DNA from: Neisseriaceae bacterium
GTDB lineage: Bacteria; Pseudomonadota; Gammaproteobacteria; Burkholderiales; UBA11063
Assembly (NCBI GenBank): GCA_947470205.1
Contig: CANISK010000003.1
Location: forward strand, 1-21,918
Length of the DNA stretch: 21,918 nt
Direction: 5' to 3'
A program made the position numbers and the translations under genes. Under the pieces are notes generated by a model, which saw nothing but the letters and a program-made list of their open reading frames with translations, made no database searches and was not told the DNA's origin. Below are positions 16,484-21,918 of this stretch, one piece after another. How positions within the stretch are numbered: position 1 is the stretch's first letter; each line of letters starts with the position of its first letter.

Positions 16484-16542
16484 ATGGAAAACCTTGGTAC
16501 ATGATACATATATAAAATATATCATGTACCAAGATGGAAAAC
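16484..16542. mobile_element. 41-bp palindrome flanked by perfect 9-bp direct repeats
   Basis: ATGGAAAAC (16484-16492) abuts a palindrome with 14-bp perfect arms, CTTGGTACATGATA (16493-16506) and its complement (16520-16533), around a 13-nt loop; ATGGAAAAC then recurs exactly at 16534-16542. Direct repeats ending precisely at the palindrome boundaries look like a target-site duplication around a tiny transposable remnant. It lies 6 bases after the stop of the last helical protein. No T-run follows, so it is not a classic terminator, though the hairpin may still affect the transcript. Confidence 0.6.
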
Positions 16543-16584
16543 ACTAGATTTATTAAATAATCTTTTTTATAGAGGTACATAACT

Positions 16585-18198
16585 ATGAATAAAATTTTCA
16601 AAAAAATACTACTAGCACTAACAATGCTAAGTACATCATTAGCGATGGCAGATGATGTTGCCCCAGAATATCTAAAGATAGGTCATAATTATCCATGGAT
16701 GTCAAATATTATGATGAAAATGAGAGTAAACAATAAGACAGGATGCGATAATATAAAATTAATGCATAATGGGTACGTAAGTGTAGCTTCACCATCTTTC
16801 GTGTCAGCTCCAGCTAATGCTGGTTTACCAGCTACAAATTTTGCAAACAGCTCTGGTAAAGATCAATTTTTTACTGATCTGTGCAAAATAACAGATAATG
16901 CCAACCCCACAAATCATAAATCAGGTGACAATTTATGGTGTAGAACTTTTGGTAATGGTGAGCAAGGTAGTGATAATCCTCAAAGTGCAACTTTAGTCGC
17001 ATTGGGAAAATTTGGTGGGAGATCTGAACAGGAACTTTCAACGTTTAATACTTTTTTTAGTATTACTGATAAGGATGGCAATAGAGCTGGCTTTTATGGA
17101 ATAGTTGCAAGTATAGTTAATAATAACAATGATGCAGTTAAAAATCAAGTGAGTAAAGGTGATAATTATATAGCCACAGGAGGGCGTAGAACTTGGACAT
17201 ATAGTATAGCAAGTAAAACTGAATGGCCATATATAAAAAATGGTGATTCTTTTAATATAACAACATCATTTGATGCAGGTAAATCAACAAATAAGAATAT
17301 AATGACTAATTATGGTTTTGACCATGTTAGTTTAGCTACTGGATATGCATATACCACCAATATAATTAGCGAAAACCCACCACTATGCACTTCGAATACT
17401 CCTGGTTTAGGAACAGTTAGTATTTATCCGAAGATAAGTATTAACATAGAGGCTCCAGAACCATCTCAGGAGCCAAACTGGTATTGGGCTGATCATGACT
17501 CATATTTAAAAGAGATGCAAGATAGTCAAGCGGCAATTAATGGTCGCGGGACAACAGATAACCCTTGGATGGGGGGAGTATACGGATATGGTACCGGCGA
17601 TGATGGCAGATGTGCAGCGTTTGCGGGCGGTGCATGTTCTTATGCATTCAGTAGATACCATACGCATAATATTGTTATAAACAATCAATCTGTTCCGGAT
17701 GGTAGAGCGAGATGTGAAACCGTTTGGCTGTCTAAAGGATGGGTACCCTTTCCAGGGAACACCGATCTTTACGGTAAGGATGCTTATGCAAGATGTTACT
17801 TTGCATTTCAACCACAAACCTTTACTGTTGATATTGACAAAATTATGTTACCAGAAGCAAAATACCAAAAATTTACAATTAATGGCACAAAAGGTGGTCC
17901 ATATGGGTGCGAATTCAAGAATAGCGTACAACAAAAGAACATCATAAGTGATAATGATAAAACAAGTACTTTAAATAACTTTACAGACTTAAAAGGCATT
18001 AATGATGGTAATGAGATTCGGGTATATAAAGGAGCATATGATGATTCGGCTGATCAACTTGGTTCTTTAAAATCTAAAAGCGCTGACTTGCTTAAGCTTA
18101 GTGTTCAACCTGGATACACGCTAGAAACTTCTGTGAAATTTACCACACAAGATGGCTCACCTATATGGGTTAGAATCGATTACAAGTGTGATAAATAA
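16585..18198 (+). CDS. Sec-exported cysteine-containing protein of unknown function
   Basis: 537 residues. The N-terminus is a clear signal peptide: basic MNKIFKK, a hydrophobic core and AMA-DD, with cleavage expected after A22. The mature part has ten cysteines (54, 100, 119, 268, 343, 351, 377, 404, 442, 535), an even number that would suit disulfides in the periplasm or outside. It is rich in Asn, Gly, Tyr and Trp, with NWYWADHDSY (298-307) and a Gly-rich patch around 330-352. No lipobox and no later membrane helix. I do not recognise the family. AGAGGT lies 8 bases before the ATG. It is the last gene of the T3SS block yet carries a Sec rather than a T3SS-type N-terminus, so its link to secretion is uncertain. 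Confidence 0.75.
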   Translation: MNKIFKKILLALTMLSTSLAMADDVAPEYLKIGHNYPWMSNIMMKMRVNNKTGCDNIKLMHNGYVSVASPSFVSAPANAGLPATNFANSSGKDQFFTDLCKITDNANPTNHKSGDNLWCRTFGNGEQGSDNPQSATLVALGKFGGRSEQELSTFNTFFSITDKDGNRAGFYGIVASIVNNNNDAVKNQVSKGDNYIATGGRRTWTYSIASKTEWPYIKNGDSFNITTSFDAGKSTNKNIMTNYGFDHVSLATGYAYTTNIISENPPLCTSNTPGLGTVSIYPKISINIEAPEPSQEPNWYWADHDSYLKEMQDSQAAINGRGTTDNPWMGGVYGYGTGDDGRCAAFAGGACSYAFSRYHTHNIVINNQSVPDGRARCETVWLSKGWVPFPGNTDLYGKDAYARCYFAFQPQTFTVDIDKIMLPEAKYQKFTINGTKGGPYGCEFKNSVQQKNIISDNDKTSTLNNFTDLKGINDGNEIRVYKGAYDDSADQLGSLKSKSADLLKLSVQPGYTLETSVKFTTQDGSPIWVRIDYKCDK

Positions 18199-18243
18199 CA
18201 CTCACTTAGGGATGTGCACGAAATAACTTTAGTATGCATCGTT

Positions 18244-18289
18244 GTCATTCCCGCGTATTTTTTTGTCATTCCCGCGAAGGCGGGAATCC
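18244..18289 (+). repeat. Composite palindromic repeat bordering the T3SS block (right)
   Basis: A half-site (ATTCCCGCGTA from 18247) precedes the full palindrome ATTCCCGCGAAGGCGGGAAT (18268-18287) by 21 bp. Design and orientation equal those at 3773-3817 and 5895-5938. It lies in the 271-bp gap between the exported protein gene and grxC; apart from this repeat and the grxC promoter region I see nothing else in that gap. Confidence 0.85.
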
Positions 18290-18391
18290 AGATAACAGAC
18301 TTTTTATTAATTATTTTTTTAAAATTGTCAGGTATTGAGGCTAGAATCTACCCTCTCTAATATTTCTCTATATTTCCATAGACGATAAATT

Positions 18392-18428
18392 TTGATTTAT
18401 TGTCCTATTTGTAATAATAAAATATGGT
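18392..18428 (+). promoter_or_regulatory. Candidate promoter region of grxC
   Basis: Two overlapping readings are possible: TTGATT (18392-18397) with TAATAA (18415-18420), or TTGTCC (18400-18405) with TATGGT (18423-18428), each with a 17-bp spacer. Neither is a strong consensus. Confidence 0.35.
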
Positions 18429-18469
18429 ATCATCTATCTTGAAATAATCAAAATAGGAGATACCATACC

Positions 18470-18727
18470 ATGAAATCAATAATAATCTACTCCAAACAAA
18501 CATGTCCATATTGCGATATGGCAAAACGCCTCCTCAAAGAAAAAGGTGTCACATCATTTCAAGAAATCCGTATTGACTTGGACGACACCATGCGTGATAA
18601 AATGATAAAACTCACTAATCGCATTACAGTACCACAAATCTTCATTGGGGACATTCACGTAGGTGGATTTGATGACTTGTCCAAACTAAACCGTGACGGT
18701 AAATTAGACGCATTATTACAAGATTAA
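18470..18727 (+). CDS. grxC: Glutaredoxin (GrxC type)
   Basis: A small cytoplasmic thiol-disulfide oxidoreductase that uses glutathione to reduce protein disulfides. The 85-residue length is typical. The dithiol active site CPYC occupies residues 12-15, TVPQIFI carries the cis-proline, and VGGFDDL is the glutathione-binding motif. The ATG at 18470 has a strong AGGAGA site (18455-18460) 9 bases upstream. It stands alone, with repeat elements on both sides. In many proteobacteria grxC lies near secB; no secB is seen here. Confidence 0.95.
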   Translation: MKSIIIYSKQTCPYCDMAKRLLKEKGVTSFQEIRIDLDDTMRDKMIKLTNRITVPQIFIGDIHVGGFDDLSKLNRDGKLDALLQD

Positions 18728-18734
18728 AACCCAT

Positions 18735-18813
18735 GTCATTGCGAGACTTGATTTATCAAGTAGTGGCAATCCCATAGACCGTGAGATTGCCACGCCTAAC
18801 GGCTCGCAATGAC
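18735..18813. repeat. 79-bp nested-palindrome element (MITE-like)
   Basis: The ends GTCATTGCGAG (18735-18745) and CTCGCAATGAC (18803-18813) are perfect 11-bp inverted repeats. Inside are two more perfect hairpins: CTTGAT-TT-ATCAAG (18747-18760) and GTGGCAATC-N13-GATTGCCAC (18763-18771, 18785-18793). No flanking direct repeat is evident. It begins 7 bases after grxC and lies upstream of xseA. A partial copy is at 13847-13888, and a fragment GCAATGAC is at 20358-20365. Confidence 0.8.
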
Positions 18814-18893
18814 TGTGTGTGATAGATTCTTACTATGAATTGGCATTAAAGAGTAAATCAAATAAAACCCATAGACAGAAAGCAAAGTTAAAC

Positions 18894-20285
18894 ATGCAGC
18901 AAAATTTACAGTCATCAATTACAAGTACCAATACTGCAATTACATCCCTCAACCAACAAATCCAAAACGATACCATCACAGTAACTCAACTTAATAAATT
19001 AGCTAAAACTCTTCTAGAAAACAATATGCCAATTTGTTGGATTAGTGGAGAAATATCTAGTGTAAAAAAATATAGTCATATTTATTTTGATTTAAAAGAC
19101 GAAACTGCAAAGATATCTTGTGTGTTATTTGCGGGTAATTTAAATAATATAGATTTTAACTTAGAAAATGGGCTTAAGGTGGAGCTCAGAGGACGCATCA
19201 CCATCTACCAGACCAATGGAAGCTATCAAATCAACGTAGAACGAATCCGTAAGCTTGGTATTGGTGGACTATGGGAGGCATATCATAAGCTCATGAATAA
19301 GTTAAAACTAGAGGGGATATTTGATGCAAAACACAAAAAGCCCATTCCATTATACCCACGTTCCATTGGGGTCATCACCTCCAAAGAAGGCTCGGTTATT
19401 CGAGACGTGATAACCACACTCAAGCGTCGTATGCCAAATATCCCAGTGATTATCTACCATAGTGCAGTCCAAGGGACGGATGCTAGCATGCAAATTGCTA
19501 AAGCAATTCGTACTGCAAATGCGAGGGGGGATGTAGACGTGCTGATTATCTGTAGAGGAGGCGGGTCTTTAGAGGACCTCTGGTGTTTTAATGAAGAGAT
19601 AGTAGCACGTGAAGTCTTTACCAGCCAAATCCCCATCATTAGCGCGGTAGGGCACGAGACAGACACCACAATTATTGACTTCGTGTCAGACCTAAGGGCA
19701 CCAACGCCAACAGCAGCAGCTGAGATGGTGGCGAAAAGTAGAGATGAATGGGGTATGTTAGTACATAAACTACATCATCAATTGGTTGATAAATTCACCT
19801 ATGTCATGAATAACAAAACACAAGCCTTGGACTCATACCTAAGACAGTTAAAGCTTCTAAACCCAATTAACCAATTAAAAAATAAACATCTCAAAGTTTC
19901 TCATTTAAACAATATACTTAATAATAAAATATTAGAAGTTATCAATATCTATACAAACAAACTAAAAACATTAAATATACATTTAAATAATGCCAAACCA
20001 AATATTGTAAATTATACTAATAAATTAGAAAATATAAAATATAAATTACACGCTAATTATAAGAATTGTATTAATGTGCATCAAACTCACTTAAATACCA
20101 TAACAGTAAAACTAGACCTAGTAAATCCATATGGTATTTTAAACAGAGGATATGCTATAATAAAAAATAAAGATGGCAATATTGTAACCAAAGGGGCGTC
20201 ATTAAAACACAATGAAGAAATAATGATAAACTTTAAAGATGATGTAGTGCACGCAACAGTAAATCCTCTGTCATTCCCAACTTGA
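18894..20285 (+). CDS. xseA: Exodeoxyribonuclease VII large subunit
   Basis: XseA with XseB degrades single-stranded DNA in both directions. The N-terminal OB-fold region (about 25-120) includes VTQLNKLAKTLLENN and PICWISGEIS. The nuclease core shows VITSKEGSVIRDVI, RGGGSLEDLW (221-230), GHETDTTIIDF (253-263) and DLRAPTPTAAAE (266-277), all conserved in the family. A helical C-terminal region follows. With ATG at 18894 it has 463 residues, close to the usual 456; an in-frame GTG at 18819 would add 25 residues unlike the family and begins near the end of a repeat. The last residues and stop codon lie inside the palindromic repeat at 20270-20344. xseB is not in this window. Confidence 0.95.
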   Translation: MQQNLQSSITSTNTAITSLNQQIQNDTITVTQLNKLAKTLLENNMPICWISGEISSVKKYSHIYFDLKDETAKISCVLFAGNLNNIDFNLENGLKVELRGRITIYQTNGSYQINVERIRKLGIGGLWEAYHKLMNKLKLEGIFDAKHKKPIPLYPRSIGVITSKEGSVIRDVITTLKRRMPNIPVIIYHSAVQGTDASMQIAKAIRTANARGDVDVLIICRGGGSLEDLWCFNEEIVAREVFTSQIPIISAVGHETDTTIIDFVSDLRAPTPTAAAEMVAKSRDEWGMLVHKLHHQLVDKFTYVMNNKTQALDSYLRQLKLLNPINQLKNKHLKVSHLNNILNNKILEVINIYTNKLKTLNIHLNNAKPNIVNYTNKLENIKYKLHANYKNCINVHQTHLNTITVKLDLVNPYGILNRGYAIIKNKDGNIVTKGASLKHNEEIMINFKDDVVHATVNPLSFPT

Positions 20286-20344
20286 TTGGGAATCCATGCC
20301 CTCACGGTAGTATGTGACTGGATTCACACCAAAGCGGGAATGAC
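20270..20344 (+). repeat. Paired-palindrome element overlapping the end of xseA
   Basis: The first palindrome, ATTCCCAA-CTTGA-TTGGGAAT (20273-20293), is intact. After a 19-base spacer comes a degenerate, inverted second unit (20318-20344). The element ends are GTCATTCCC and GGGAATGAC, inverted repeats of 9 bp. The xseA stop (20283-20285) is in the loop of the first palindrome. Bases 20270-20298 are matched perfectly, in reverse complement, at 21889-21917. Confidence 0.8.
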
Positions 20345-20390
20345 AAGATCTTGCGCTGCAATGACAAAATACCATATAAAGAGGTAAAAA

Positions 20391-21284
20391 ATGTTTAATG
20401 ATATTATTATATTTATTCAAGTTGTAGAAACTGGAAGCTTTACTAAAGCTGCATTAAAATTAAACACCACTCAAGCCACAGTTAGTCGCAGAATAAAAGA
20501 GTTAGAGACCACCTTAGGTGGTGCTCTTGTTATTCGTGATACTAGAACACTTGACATTACCCCTCTTGGCATGGATCTATATCACAAATTAAAAGACTCC
20601 GAACTACACATTAAAAATGTTATTGACGAAATTAAAAATCAATCATCTGGAGTTTCCGGTAGGTTACGCGTTATGCTTCCAAATGTTATGGCATATAATA
20701 CCATCTCTCCACACATTCCAAAGTTTTTGCGAGACAACAAAGGCGTTACATTGGAAATATTTTACAGTAGCGGTGCGATAGATTTGATGAAGGAACCTTT
20801 TGATATTGCAATCACACCATTTCTTCCAAAACAACAAACCTTGCTCATTAAAAAACTTGCAAGTATAAATTTAAAACTTTACTGTGCGCCTAGTTATGCT
20901 AAAAAATATGGCATACCAAAGACTATAGATGAGTTAAAAGATCATATGTTAATAGGGGCAACATTACAAGATTACACAACAGTAGATACGGTGAGTCTTG
21001 TAAATACGATCACCCATCAAGAAACCAAATTATCTTGGCATTCAAGGGTATTTATAAATAGCGCCATCCATGGAATTGCTATGGCAAAATCTGGTGAAAT
21101 AATCGGCAGTGGCTGGGAAGTTTTAGTAAAAGATGATCTTGAGGCTAAAACTCTTGTTCCAGTATTGCCAGATTATTCACTTGCAGAAGTGTCTTTTTAT
21201 CAAATCAAACGCCCAAATGTCAAAAGTGCATTAATCGATTTATTTAGTGACTTCATTGCAGATTGCTTCAAATTCACTTCTTAA
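20391..21284 (+). CDS. LysR-family transcriptional regulator
   Basis: 297 residues, the usual LysR size. The N-terminal winged helix-turn-helix (1-60) reads FIQVVETGSFTKAALKLNTT then QATVSRRIKELE and ITPLG, fitting the family. Residues 90-290 form the periplasmic-binding-protein-like effector domain. The ligand cannot be told from sequence. AAAGAGG lies 6 bases before the ATG. It follows xseA on the same strand with a repeat between and converges on a decayed gene whose stop is 4 bases away. No divergent partner gene, the usual LysR target, is present; the target operon is unknown, and the nearby T3SS genes are only a possibility. Confidence 0.93.
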   Translation: MFNDIIIFIQVVETGSFTKAALKLNTTQATVSRRIKELETTLGGALVIRDTRTLDITPLGMDLYHKLKDSELHIKNVIDEIKNQSSGVSGRLRVMLPNVMAYNTISPHIPKFLRDNKGVTLEIFYSSGAIDLMKEPFDIAITPFLPKQQTLLIKKLASINLKLYCAPSYAKKYGIPKTIDELKDHMLIGATLQDYTTVDTVSLVNTITHQETKLSWHSRVFINSAIHGIAMAKSGEIIGSGWEVLVKDDLEAKTLVPVLPDYSLAEVSFYQIKRPNVKSALIDLFSDFIADCFKFTS

Positions 21285-21288
21285 TATA

Positions 21289-21755
21289 CTAGTATGTGCA
21301 ATTTTTCCATACCAATTGAAAGAATTTACGATTTAATGTTTTATTTTTTGTCTTAGCATCACCCAAGAGTGTATCGTATACATCATTCTCGTGCAAGCGA
21401 ATTCCCTTTTTTAGATCCTCTTTAGTGTCTTCAGACGTCTCAGTTTTATTTAGATTTTTGATTGAATTGTGGTATATTCTTTGTTTTAATAATAGCGCAT
21501 TTTTTTTATCGTTTGGAAATGAATTTAATATATTATCTATATGAGTTAGATGCGATTGATATTTTTCCCCATAATGTATGAAATAATCCATCAATAATTC
21601 TGATTTTATAATTTCATTTAATTTGGTTCTTCAATTTTATTAAAATAATCAGACTGCGATTATTCACGACGCTTTTCATTAGCGTTAATTAATTGTTGCT
21701 TCGTAGTTTGACTGATATTTGTCTCGAATGGAGGTTGTTGATTTGAAGTGTTCAT
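21289..21755 (-). pseudogene. Decayed small gene of unknown function, possible former effector
   Basis: Reading from an ATG at 21755 with TGGAA upstream gives MNTSNQQPPFETNISQTTKQ and so on for 31 residues, then TAA at 21660-21662. The same frame goes on as SQSDYFNKIEEPN to another stop. Around 21620-21640 a shift of frame continues sensibly as TKLNEIIKSELLMDYF and stays open for about 110 residues to 21289. So one stop codon and one frameshift appear to split a gene of about 155 residues. The only intact part begins at TTG 21594 or ATG 21591 and encodes a charged, helical 100-residue tail ending in FFQLVWKNCTY. The Asn/Gln/Ser/Thr-rich start is like those of the secreted proteins in this window. 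Family not recognised. Two independent small genes are the alternative. Confidence 0.5.
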
Positions 21756-21846
21756 AAAAAAGTTCCAGTACAAAAAATATTAATAAACATCACTTAAAAT
21801 GCCAATTAAGAGCTAAAATAAATTCAATCAAAGCAATAGTTTAATT

Positions 21847-21917
21847 GTCATTCCCGCGCAGGCGGGAATCCAGTATAATAAATAAAAACATGGATTCCCA
21901 ATCAAGTTGGGAATGAC
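21847..21917 (-). repeat. Paired-palindrome element, inverted copy, at window end
   Basis: Palindrome ATTCCCGCGCAGGCGGGAAT (21850-21869), a spacer, then ATTCCCAA-TCAAG-TTGGGAAT (21894-21914). Read on the - strand the order and sequences match the element at 20270-20344: the same first 29 bases, a spacer of 15 rather than 19, then the second palindrome, here intact. Ends are GTCATTCCC and GGGAATGAC. Confidence 0.85.
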
Positions 21918-21918
21918 A

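Noticed and set aside
17699..17947. 82-residue frame on the + strand inside the exported protein gene
   Set aside because: Alternative frame of a continuous 537-residue gene with a clear signal peptide; no support as a separate gene.
21286..21295. ATACTAGTAT palindrome at the lysR/pseudogene junction
   Set aside because: Ten AT-rich bases without a T-run; too short to call a terminator, though it resembles TATACTAGAGTATA between rlmE and its convergent neighbour.
18244..21918. CRISPR array suggested by repeated GTCATTCCC units
   Set aside because: The units are individually placed palindromes in both orientations with no regular spacers and no cas genes.

Overview
The window is an AT-rich, gene-dense stretch of a Gram-negative proteobacterial chromosome. 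The housekeeping proteins look betaproteobacterial: FtsH carries the [16 protein letters not shown] segment seen in that class, and the dispersed 20-bp palindromes have the ATTCCC-N8-GGGAAT form of the Neisseria dRS3 repeat. Together with low GC, a type III secretion system (T3SS), a eukaryote-like deubiquitinase and gene decay, this suggests a host-associated, possibly intracellular bacterium. That placement is inference; nothing here names the species.

Layout. (1) 1-5848 is a housekeeping block: the 3' part of rlmE, ftsH, glmM and a DedA-family membrane protein, all on the + strand. Between rlmE and ftsH, on the - strand, sits a foreign-looking gene for a ubiquitin-specific-protease-like protein. 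folP, often found between ftsH and glmM, is absent. (2) 5849-18243 is a T3SS block: sctT (export apparatus), then a leader region and a run of secreted-protein genes in the order EspA/SseB-like, SctE (EspD/SseC)-like, a 1141-residue protein in the SctB (EspB/SseD) slot, a SycD-like TPR chaperone, and two further helical proteins. A Sec-exported cysteine-containing protein of unknown role closes the block. (3) 18244-21918 holds grxC, xseA, a LysR regulator and, on the - strand, a decayed small gene.

How the parts work together. SctT would be part of the inner-membrane export gate. The chaperone would hold the hydrophobic translocators, and the long helical proteins would form the tip, filament and pore that contact the host. 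The deubiquitinase is a good effector candidate. An approximately 80-bp leader with GTTAGTT repeats lies ahead of the first secreted-protein gene and again between the deubiquitinase gene and ftsH, which hints at shared control. I see no SctRSU, ATPase, needle or secretin genes here, so the rest of the T3SS must lie elsewhere.

The window is rich in short palindromic repeats. Composite copies (a half-site 20-21 bp before a full palindrome) sit just before the sctT promoter and just after the last gene of the T3SS block. A paired-palindrome element lies in opposite orientations on both sides of the lysR/pseudogene segment. A different 79-bp nested-palindrome element lies between grxC and xseA, with a decayed partial copy inside the T3SS operon. 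A 41-bp palindrome bounded by perfect 9-bp direct repeats lies downstream of the last secreted-protein gene. No gap between genes exceeds 300 bases. I see no tRNA, rRNA or CRISPR array.
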